NCBI GenBank assembly: GCA_002352135.1 | Contig: DEHW01000189.1 | Location: forward strand, 5,674 to 11,600 | Length of the DNA stretch: 5,927 bases | Direction: 5' to 3' | Source: Lysobacterales bacterium UBA2790 | GTDB taxonomy: Bacteria; Pseudomonadota; Gammaproteobacteria; Xanthomonadales; Xanthomonadaceae | Part shown: in pieces, positions 1 through 5,615 of the stretch | How the letters are laid out: each line of letters starts with the position of its first letter | Numbering within the stretch: position 1 is the stretch's first letter | Program-made: the position numbers and the translations under genes | Notes under the pieces: model-generated | What the model saw: only the letters and a program-made list of their open reading frames with translations | Database searches by the model: none | Told to the model about the DNA's origin: nothing

Positions 1-128
1 CGCGGTTCGGCGCGGACGTCCTGCCATCCCCGCTTCAACCAGCGCAAGGGCGCATCGGGCGCCAATTGGCGGCAAGGCACGACAAACGGCCGCGCGTCCT
101 CCGGCGGTGTTTCGATCAATTCGCTCAT
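1..128 (-). CDS. DUF2189-type membrane protein, N-terminal fragment
   Basis: This gene is cut by the left window edge; only its first 42 codons are present. The visible part is a hydrophilic N-terminus of about 25 residues followed by APLRWLKRGWQDVRAEP at residues 26-42. A 'PLRWLrlGWrDlr' block just before the first membrane segments is, as I remember it, typical of the DUF2189 family of predicted integral membrane proteins, whose function is unknown. The ATG at 128 is chosen because GGAGGG lies at 141-136, 7 bases upstream, an excellent ribosome binding site. The gene sits 83 bp downstream of the YoaK-like gene on the same strand, with no convincing terminator between, so it may be the last visible member of the minus-strand gene run. 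The family call rests on one short motif and the membrane part is missing, so the name is provisional; the existence of the gene is more secure than its family. Confidence 0.6.
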   Translation of the reverse strand, partial: MSELIETPPEDARPFVVPCRQLAPDAPLRWLKRGWQDVRAEP

Positions 129-211
129 GGCAGGTCCCTCCGAACCAGCACCGAGCCTAGCAAGGCTGCGACATTTGGTCGCTCTGCAGCGCAGCAAGCG
201 AAAACCAGCAA

Positions 212-970
212 TCAGTTCCGCCGTGTCGCGAACCATCCCCACGCGACCGCGCGCGGCGCCAGGGCGATCGATCCCAGCAAGCTCGCCAAAGGCAAGGTCG
301 CGATGTACCCGAGTCGGCTGAAGCCCCAGGCACCCATCACGCCGCCGACAAAAAACGCGCTGAGCAAGGAGGCATGCAGTCGCAGGCGCTGCGAATTGGC
401 GCGCACCCGACCCTCCGGTCCGCGTTCGCCACTGCGGTTCCAATACACCATTTTGCCCAGCTCGATGCCGATATCGGTGACCAGTCCCGTGACATGGGTA
501 GTGCGAACGACGGCGTTGGAGATTTTGGTGACCAAGGCGTTCTGCAGACCCATGACATAGCAGAGCAGGATCGCGATCAGGGAAAGGTCCACCAGCTCGC
601 GACTGGCAAGCTGACTGCCGGCCAGTCCAAACACCAGCAACAAGGCGGCTTCCAGCAACAGCGGCGTGGTGTAGGGATTGGCGCTGTGGCGTCGCCGTGC
701 AAAGTTGACCAGCAGAGCGCTGCTCATCGCCCCACCGAGGAATGCCAACAGGGAAAGCACGCCCGCCACCACCAGATCCCAGTGCTGCAGAACGAGCATG
801 TCCGCCACGTTGGAAACGACGCCACTCATATGCGACGTGTACTGCCCAATCGCCAGAAAGCCACCGGCATTCAATGCACCCGCCACCGCTGCCAGCGTTA
901 CGCCGAGCTGCAGATTGGCACCGGCAATCCGTTCGGACGCCGTCAGTTGGCTCAGTCGCTGCAAAGGCAT
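212..970 (-). CDS. YoaK family (DUF1275) membrane protein
   Basis: This is a 252-residue inner-membrane protein of the YoaK/DUF1275 family, whose biochemical role is not established. About six hydrophobic segments are visible, near residues 20-42, 67-91, 102-120, 128-147, 199-220 and 223-240. The family hallmarks are GALNAGGFLAIGQYTSHMSG at 31-50 and GLQNALVTKISNAVVRTTHV starting at 141, followed by TGLVTDIG. The two blocks resemble each other (TSHMSG and TTHVTG), suggesting that the two halves arose by internal duplication. An Arg-rich hydrophilic stretch at about 178-197 separates the last pair of segments. The ATG at 970 is the only ATG, GTG or TTG after an in-frame TGA 33 bases upstream, so the start is well constrained although its Shine-Dalgarno is poor. 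It lies 46 bp after the AhpD-like gene on the same strand and may depend on upstream translation. The length is normal for the family. Confidence 0.92.
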   Translation of the reverse strand: MPLQRLSQLTASERIAGANLQLGVTLAAVAGALNAGGFLAIGQYTSHMSGVVSNVADMLVLQHWDLVVAGVLSLLAFLGGAMSSALLVNFARRRHSANPYTTPLLLEAALLLVFGLAGSQLASRELVDLSLIAILLCYVMGLQNALVTKISNAVVRTTHVTGLVTDIGIELGKMVYWNRSGERGPEGRVRANSQRLRLHASLLSAFFVGGVMGAWGFSRLGYIATLPLASLLGSIALAPRAVAWGWFATRRN

Positions 971-1016
971 GAAGATTCGCCAAACATCGCGCGGAAACGG
1001 TCAGGGCGGATGCACG

Positions 1017-1373
1017 TCACGCTGTCTCGCCCGGCCCACTGATCTGATCCAGGAAGTCCACCCCGCGCCGCAGGTGCGGAATCACGATCGAGCCGCCGAC
1101 CACCAAGGCGACACTGAAAGTCTCGAAGAACTCCTCGCGCGAGACGCCTGCTTCCTGACATTGCGCAATGTGATAGCTGATGCAGTCATCGCAGCGCAGC
1201 ACCATGGAAGCGACCAGACCCAGCAACTCCTTGGTCTTGTGATCCAGCGCGCCATCCTTGTAGGTTTGCGTATCCAGCGCAAAGAAGCGCCGCACGACCT
1301 GATTGTCCTCAGCCAGAATCCGCTCGTTCATGCGTTTGCGGAAATCGGTGAATTCAGCGACGCGATTTGTCAT
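1017..1373 (-). CDS. AhpD-like carboxymuconolactone decarboxylase family protein
   Basis: This is a 118-residue small helical cytoplasmic protein of the carboxymuconolactone decarboxylase (CMD) superfamily. The core is at about residues 44-100: DHKTKELLGLVASMV followed by LRCDDCISYHIAQC. The CxxC pair is Cys61/Cys64, with His68 four residues later, the arrangement of AhpD-type thiol peroxidases and reductases rather than of true carboxymuconolactone decarboxylases, which lack the cysteine pair. It is therefore likely a thiol-redox protein acting on peroxides, or an AhpC-type partner; the substrate cannot be read from sequence. The ATG at 1373 overlaps the glutaredoxin stop codon (ATGA, 1373-1370) and has GGAGG at 1385-1381 with 7-base spacing, inside the glutaredoxin gene. 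Coupled translation is therefore likely. A third cysteine (Cys71) follows the motif. The family assignment is firm; the precise activity is inferred. Confidence 0.92.
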   Translation of the reverse strand: MTNRVAEFTDFRKRMNERILAEDNQVVRRFFALDTQTYKDGALDHKTKELLGLVASMVLRCDDCISYHIAQCQEAGVSREEFFETFSVALVVGGSIVIPHLRRGVDFLDQISGPGETA

Positions 1374-1630
1374 GGTGCCGCCTCCAACAAGGCCTTCAAT
1401 CCGCCGGCGCGGTCCAGTGCCACCATGTCGTCGAACCCGCCCACGTGCGTGCCGTTGATGAATATCTGTGGCACAGAGGTGCGTTTGCTAAGTGCGCGCA
1501 TCTCGGCACGCGCTTCAGGGTCGAGATCGACACGAATCTCCCGCCAGGATTGACCACGCTCCTGCAAAAACCGCTTGGCCGACACGCAATACGGGCAAAA
1601 GTCGGTCAGATAGATCTTGATGTCCGCCAC
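1370..1630 (-). CDS. grxC: glutaredoxin 3 (GrxC family)
   Basis: This is an 86-residue dithiol glutaredoxin, the usual size for bacterial Grx3. It reduces protein disulfides and glutathione mixed disulfides in the cytoplasm using glutathione. The thioredoxin-fold landmarks are all present: a first strand IKIYL at residues 4-8, active site CPYC at 12-15, the cis-proline motif TSVP at 51-54 and the glutathione-binding GGFDD at 64-68. The GTG at 1630 is chosen because AAGGAG (1642-1637) sits 6 bases upstream and the family normally begins right before the first strand. Longer in-frame readings (to about 1696) would add an unconserved N-terminal tail. An out-of-frame ATG overlaps this GTG by one base. 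The gene follows ybbP after 97 bp and its stop overlaps the start of the AhpD-like gene, which suggests joint expression and a shared redox role. Confidence 0.95.
   Translation of the reverse strand: MADIKIYLTDFCPYCVSAKRFLQERGQSWREIRVDLDPEARAEMRALSKRTSVPQIFINGTHVGGFDDMVALDRAGGLKALLEAAP
1381..1385 (-). promoter_or_regulatory. ribosome binding site for the AhpD-like gene, inside grxC
   Basis: GGAGG on the minus strand, 7 bases before the ATG at 1373 and inside the last codons of grxC. With the ATGA overlap it indicates coupled translation together with the capacity for independent initiation. Confidence 0.75.
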
Positions 1631-1632
1631 AT
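1606..1632 (-). other. overlapping 8-codon frame at the grxC start
   Basis: An ATG at 1632-1630 shares its last base with the grxC GTG start. Read from that ATG the frame encodes MWRTSRSI and stops at TGA ending at 1606. It would use the same AAGGAG at a shorter 4-base spacing, against 6 bases for the GTG. It could be pure coincidence, or it could divert some ribosomes and lower glutaredoxin output. The arrangement is seen directly; any effect is inference. Confidence 0.25.
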
Positions 1633-1636
1633 CGGG

Positions 1637-1642
1637 CTCCTT
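1637..1642 (-). promoter_or_regulatory. ribosome binding site deciding the grxC start
   Basis: AAGGAG on the minus strand, 6 bases before the GTG at 1630. It is the reason for preferring this GTG over the longer upstream in-frame readings. Confidence 0.8.
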
Positions 1643-1727
1643 GATTCTGGTGGGCGAAATAGTGGCGAGCGCACGAGGGAAATTCCAGTGCGCCACGCGT
1701 CATCGAAACAATTCGCAGCATTGCCAT

Positions 1728-4238
1728 TCAGCCCTGCAAGCTGCGCAACATCTGTGCAGGAGGCGACGAGGTGATTCGCCGCGTCGCCCAAAGACCCGCT
1801 GCCAACACGATCAACACGCCGAAACCACCCAGCACAGTCAGCGCGATCCAGTTGGGTTGCCAATCCAGCGCAAAGACCTGCGTGGCAATCACTCCGGTCA
1901 GCGAATTGGCAGCAATGGCTGCGATCACGCTGGCGATCAGGCCGATGGCAAGAAACTCCGTCGCTTGCGCCAAGCGCAATTGGCGCTGACTCGCACCGAG
2001 AACGCGCATCACCGAGCCTTCCAGCAAACGCTCGTCCTGACTGGCCGACACCGCAGCGGCCAACACCAGCAATCCCGCCGCCAAGGTGAAATAGAACACG
2101 TATTCGACGGCGGCGGTGGCCTGACGTGCCGTGTTCTGCACCTGCTCGATCACTGCATCAACATCGATCACCGAGACATTCGGATAGGACTCGACCAGCG
2201 CACGGGTGATCGCGGCGTCGCCATGCGGAACACGGATGGCGCTGATGTAGCTGGCCGCTTGCGACTGCAATGCCTGCGCGTTGCCGATGACGAAGAAATT
2301 GGGCCGAAAACTCTCCCATTTCACCTTGCGAAGACTGGTGATTACGGCACGGAAACGCTGCCCTGCCACATCAAATTCCACCTCGTCACCGAGCTTCCAG
2401 CCGAGCGTTTCGGCAAGCCCCTGCTCCACCGATACCTGCGGCGACGCGGCGTCCGCAGCCCAATCGCGCCCGGCGATCAGTTCGCCATGCGCCTCGCCCA
2501 GCGTCGAGGCCCAGGACAGATTGAACTCGCGCTCTGCCAAGCGAAGGGCGCGCTCACCACGCGTCGCCATGTGTTCAAGGTCCGCCGCCGCCCCATTCAG
2601 ACCAACCCAGCGACCTCGGATCATTGGATACAACTGCACATTTTCAATGTGCTGATCGCGCAAAGTCTGTCTGACACCCTCCACCTGGTCGGCCTGCACA
2701 TTGATCAGAAACCGGTTCGGGGCATCAGCGGGCAGCGCGCTTTGCCAACGATCCAGCAAATCCGTGCGTACCAGGGTCAGCAACAGAATCACCATCAAAC
2801 CCAGTCCCAGTGCGGCAATCTGCGCGATACTGCTGCTGGCTCGACGGCTGACGTTCGCCAAGCCATAGCGCCACACGCCACGAAGGCGTGAGCGCACACG
2901 ACGAAGCAGTGTGACGAGCCCCCAGGCCAGCGTCGCCAGAACCAGCAGAGTCAACGCGATGCCAGCCAACATCGCCAAACCGAGCGTGACGTCCTGGGCG
3001 CGCCACCAGAGCATGGCGGCGAGGCCCGCGACGCCCAATACCGTGACCAACCAGGCGCTGGGCTCGCTGGTCGCCATGTCACGTCGCAGTACGCGCAAGG
3101 CGGGCACACGTCGTAGAGCCAGCACCGGCGGAACGGCAAACGCCAGCAAGACGATCATGGCGACCATCGCGCCTTCCAGCACTGGCCACAAGCCTGCTTG
3201 CGGAATAGCCAAGGCCATGCGTTGTGCCAGCCAATCGACCACCAGCGCCTGCACCGCCAGACCGACCAGAACGCCCAGAACCACTCCCAACAAACCAAGC
3301 AGCGCCAGTTCGCCAATGTGCACCAGAGCAATCGTTCGCTGCGAAGCGCCCAAGCAACGCATCACCGCACAACTGTCGAGATGCCGTGCCACATGTCGCC
3401 GTGCCGCCATCGCGACAGCAATCGCCGACAGCACCACTGCCACCAACGAGGCCAATCCCAGAAAGCGATCTGCGCGCTCCAACGCCTGGCGGATTTCGGG
3501 GCGCGCATCTTCGACCGTTTCGATGCGTTGACCGCGCCCCAGCGCATCGCGCTGCGCCGCCACCCAACGCTCGACTGCCGTGCCATCGCCCGCCACGATC
3601 AGACGATAGCCCACGCGAACGCCGATCTGGATCAAGCCAGTGGCAGCGACATCTTCCAGCGCAATGAATACACGCGGCGCCACATTGAAGTAGTCCAACG
3701 CGGCATCGGGCTCCTGCAGGACCAGCGCCTGCAGAACAAACTCCGACTGCCCCAATCGCAATCGATCACCCATCTTCACCTGCAGCGCTTCGGCACCCGC
3801 GCGGGAGATCCACAGAGTCCCAGCGGAAGGTGCCTCGTTGACCACCCGCTCAGCACCGTCTGCGCCCAACAAGCGGAATGACCCGCGCAAGGGAAAGCCC
3901 TGTCCCAAGGCACGAATTTCCGCCAGCTTGAGTCCCTTCGAGGCGCGCACCATGCTCGGAAAACTCCAGGACTCGGTGCGCCGCAATCCCAATCGGTCAG
4001 CCAACTCACGCGGTGCCTCCGGCAAGCGGGTGTCGGCGCGCAACACCGCATCGCCACCCAGCAAACGATTGGCCTCCAACGAAAGCGCACGATCAGCACG
4101 ATCCGTAATGAAGCTCACCGCCGTAACGGCGGCCACCGCCAGCACGAGAGAGGCCAGCAATACGCGTGCATCACCGGAGGCCAGATCACGCCAAAGCTGT
4201 CGCCACGACATCCGCAAAAACGTTTGCCACCCACTCAT
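1728..4238 (-). CDS. ybbP: YbbP-type ABC transporter permease (FtsX/MacB superfamily)
   Basis: This is an 836-residue inner-membrane permease, close to the roughly 800 residues of Escherichia coli YbbP. Ten hydrophobic segments are visible, near residues 27-44, 259-278, 306-333, 350-376, 395-411, 417-445, 471-490, 712-732, 761-788 and 797-818. Two large soluble regions (about 45-255 and 495-710) should project into the periplasm, as in type VII (MacB-like) exporters. Both halves end in an FtsX domain carrying the same cytoplasmic signature: RCLGASQR at 294-301 and RVLGASQR at 745-752, which in this superfamily lies where the permease contacts its ATPase. The ATG at 4238 overlaps the ybbA stop (ATGA, 4238-4235) and has only a weak Shine-Dalgarno, so translation is probably coupled to the ATPase. 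Proteins of this class often transmit ATP-driven conformational change to periplasmic partners instead of moving a substrate through a channel. The cargo cannot be told from sequence. Confidence 0.94.
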   Translation of the reverse strand: MSGWQTFLRMSWRQLWRDLASGDARVLLASLVLAVAAVTAVSFITDRADRALSLEANRLLGGDAVLRADTRLPEAPRELADRLGLRRTESWSFPSMVRASKGLKLAEIRALGQGFPLRGSFRLLGADGAERVVNEAPSAGTLWISRAGAEALQVKMGDRLRLGQSEFVLQALVLQEPDAALDYFNVAPRVFIALEDVAATGLIQIGVRVGYRLIVAGDGTAVERWVAAQRDALGRGQRIETVEDARPEIRQALERADRFLGLASLVAVVLSAIAVAMAARRHVARHLDSCAVMRCLGASQRTIALVHIGELALLGLLGVVLGVLVGLAVQALVVDWLAQRMALAIPQAGLWPVLEGAMVAMIVLLAFAVPPVLALRRVPALRVLRRDMATSEPSAWLVTVLGVAGLAAMLWWRAQDVTLGLAMLAGIALTLLVLATLAWGLVTLLRRVRSRLRGVWRYGLANVSRRASSSIAQIAALGLGLMVILLLTLVRTDLLDRWQSALPADAPNRFLINVQADQVEGVRQTLRDQHIENVQLYPMIRGRWVGLNGAAADLEHMATRGERALRLAEREFNLSWASTLGEAHGELIAGRDWAADAASPQVSVEQGLAETLGWKLGDEVEFDVAGQRFRAVITSLRKVKWESFRPNFFVIGNAQALQSQAASYISAIRVPHGDAAITRALVESYPNVSVIDVDAVIEQVQNTARQATAAVEYVFYFTLAAGLLVLAAAVSASQDERLLEGSVMRVLGASQRQLRLAQATEFLAIGLIASVIAAIAANSLTGVIATQVFALDWQPNWIALTVLGGFGVLIVLAAGLWATRRITSSPPAQMLRSLQG

Positions 4239-4927
4239 GCCAGCAATCGCCCAGCGTCAATCCGCAGTGTTCGACCACAGCGCGCGGCGAGACCCGGATC
4301 ATGTGTCACCAGAATCAAGGTGGTTCCCGACTGCGCGTTGAGATCGAACAGCAGATCGATGATCGCGCTGCCGGTGCGGGTATCGAGGTTGCCGGTGGGC
4401 TCGTCAGCAAACAGCACTTTCGGGCGGGTCACGAAGGCACGCGCCAGCGCCACCCGTTGTTGTTCCCCACCAGACAACTGTCGCGGATAGCTGTTCAGCC
4501 GATCCGCCAGACCCACCTGTACCAGGACATACTTGGCCGCGCGCTGCGCGTCGGCACCACCGCTCAACTCCAGCGGCAACATGACGTTCTCAAGCGCGGT
4601 CAACGAAGGCAGCAACTGGAACGACTGGAAAACGAATCCGACATGACGCCCACGCAAACGTGCACGACCGTCCTCATCCAGCGAAGACAGCGATTCACCA
4701 GCCAGCTCGACATCACCCTCACTGGGCAAATCCAACCCGGCCAGCAAGGACAGCAAGGTTGACTTTCCCGAGCCGGATGCGCCGACGATGGCGACCGACT
4801 CACCAGCATTGATCGCGAAACTCACGTCATCCAGTATGGTCAGCTCACCCGCGCCCAAGGTGACCCGTCGGGTCAGTGCCTTGGCGCGCAGAATCGTTTG
4901 CATCGAAGTCGCTACCATTCCATCCAT
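4235..4927 (-). CDS. ybbA: YbbA-type ABC transporter ATP-binding protein
   Basis: This is a 230-residue ATPase of the LolD/MacB-like family that powers YbbP at the cytoplasmic face of the inner membrane. All catalytic motifs are intact: Walker A GASGSGKST at residues 49-57, Q-loop Gln101 in FVFQSFQLLP, signature LSGGEQQR at 151-158, Walker B VLFADEPTGNLD starting at 171 with catalytic Glu176, and switch His209 in VTHD. The ATG at 4927 is chosen because GGAAGG (4941-4936) lies 8 bases upstream and the resulting length matches E. coli YbbA (about 228). In-frame ATGs at 4918 and 4903 are possible alternatives with poorer ribosome binding sites. The frame stays open antisense through tesA up to about 5755, but that extension has no family resemblance and is a shadow. 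The gene heads the minus-strand run and is divergent from tesA by 24 bp. Confidence 0.95.
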   Translation of the reverse strand: MDGMVATSMQTILRAKALTRRVTLGAGELTILDDVSFAINAGESVAIVGASGSGKSTLLSLLAGLDLPSEGDVELAGESLSSLDEDGRARLRGRHVGFVFQSFQLLPSLTALENVMLPLELSGGADAQRAAKYVLVQVGLADRLNSYPRQLSGGEQQRVALARAFVTRPKVLFADEPTGNLDTRTGSAIIDLLFDLNAQSGTTLILVTHDPGLAARCGRTLRIDAGRLLA

Positions 4928-4951
4928 TCGCTCAGCCTTCCGGGGTCGGTT
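4928..4951. promoter_or_regulatory. 24-bp divergent gap between ybbA and tesA
   Basis: These bases separate the two outward-facing start codons. The gap contains the ybbA ribosome binding site on the minus strand and a weak GGGG (4942-4945, plus strand, 6 bases before the tesA ATG). It is too short for two promoters, so the promoters of each gene must lie inside the 5' coding part of the other. I found no convincing -35/-10 pair in either direction; TTGACG on the minus strand inside tesA has no matching -10 element at the usual spacing. Confidence 0.5.
4936..4941 (-). promoter_or_regulatory. ribosome binding site deciding the ybbA start
   Basis: GGAAGG on the minus strand, 8 bases before the ATG at 4927. 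The downstream in-frame ATGs at 4918 and 4903 lack an equally placed site. Confidence 0.6.
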
Positions 4952-5611
4952 ATGCCCAATGCAGCATCGCGCAGTTGCCTTCACCATTTCGTCAACGCGC
5001 TGCTTTGGCTTCTGATCTTCAGCATTGGGGGCGGCGTTGCCACTCTGCAAGCCCAGGAAGCCCGCCGAATCCTGGTTCTGGGCGACTCTCTGTCGGCGGC
5101 CTACGGTCTGAGCAGCGAACAAGGCTGGCCCGCACTGCTCAATCAGCAGCTCAAGTCCGAGCCGGAAACCCGGCACTGGGAAGTGGTCAATGCAAGTGTC
5201 AGCGGGGAAACCACGGCAGGTGGCAGCGCACGCATCGAGCAGGCAATCAGCGCGCATGCGCCCGACATCGTCGCCGTCGAACTGGGCGCGAATGACGGAC
5301 TGCGTGGTCTGCCTCTGGATCAGGCGGAACGCCATCTGGCCCGCATCATCACGCTGTCGCAGGCCGCCAATGCCAAGGTTCTGTTGATCGGCATGCGTAT
5401 TCCACCCAACTACGGACCCGAGTACACGGCAGAATTCGAGGCCATGTTCGCCCGACTGGCAGACACTCATGGGACCGCCTTCCTGCCCTTCCTCATGGCA
5501 CCGATTGCGACGGACCGCGAGGCATTCCAGGCCGACAATCTGCACCCGACAGCCGCTGCACAGCCCCTGTTGATGCAGCATGTACTCACCGCGCTGGAAC
5601 CGCTGTTGTGA
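4952..5611 (+). CDS. tesA: TesA-type periplasmic SGNH esterase/lysophospholipase
   Basis: This is a 219-residue precursor of a GDSL/SGNH hydrolase of the TesA family (acyl-CoA thioesterase I, arylesterase, lysophospholipase L1), which hydrolyses acyl esters and thioesters in the periplasm. A signal peptide is visible: a short N-region, a hydrophobic core at about residues 13-32, and a likely cleavage after LQA at residue 34. The catalytic blocks are in order: GDSLS with nucleophile Ser46, Gly85 in NASVSGET, Asn114 in LGANDGLRG, and the Asp195/His198 pair in DNLHP. The family's GMRIPPNYGPEY block is at 147-158. The ATG at 4952 gives a normal leader; a TTG at 4898 is in frame but would overlap ybbA and spoil the leader. 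It is divergent from ybbA, as in many gammaproteobacteria, which supports a joint envelope role with YbbAP. Confidence 0.96.
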   Translation: MPNAASRSCLHHFVNALLWLLIFSIGGGVATLQAQEARRILVLGDSLSAAYGLSSEQGWPALLNQQLKSEPETRHWEVVNASVSGETTAGGSARIEQAISAHAPDIVAVELGANDGLRGLPLDQAERHLARIITLSQAANAKVLLIGMRIPPNYGPEYTAEFEAMFARLADTHGTAFLPFLMAPIATDREAFQADNLHPTAAAQPLLMQHVLTALEPLL

Positions 5612-5615
5612 TGCG

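Noticed and set aside
154..182. Two small stems (AGCCT/AGGCT and GCGAC/GTCGC) after the YoaK-like gene as a terminator
   Set aside because: Each stem is only 5 bp and neither is followed by a T-run on the relevant strand.
374..1553. Long plus-strand frames opposite the YoaK-like, AhpD-like and glutaredoxin genes
   Set aside because: They lack recognisable motifs and lie opposite well-identified genes; they are compositional shadows.
1631..1696. Upstream in-frame GTG extending the glutaredoxin by 22 residues
   Set aside because: The extension falls outside the thioredoxin fold, and GTG at 1630 has a strong ribosome binding site.
1631..1727. Possible sigma-54 promoter (TGGC element) before grxC
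   Set aside because: The required GC at the -12 position is absent at the correct spacing.
1617..2891. A 424-residue plus-strand frame antisense to ybbP
   Set aside because: Its Gln/Arg/His-rich composition is typical of the reverse of a high-GC membrane-protein gene, and the opposite strand encodes an unmistakable permease.
4118..4132. Perfect CCGCCG-TAA-CGGCGG inverted repeat
   Set aside because: It lies in the codons of the first ybbP membrane helix (Ala/Val-rich), where GC-rich codons readily produce such pairs; no regulatory context.
4898..4951. TTG at 4898 as an earlier tesA start
   Set aside because: It would overlap the ybbA coding start and add 18 polar residues ahead of a normal signal peptide; the ATG at 4952 fits better.
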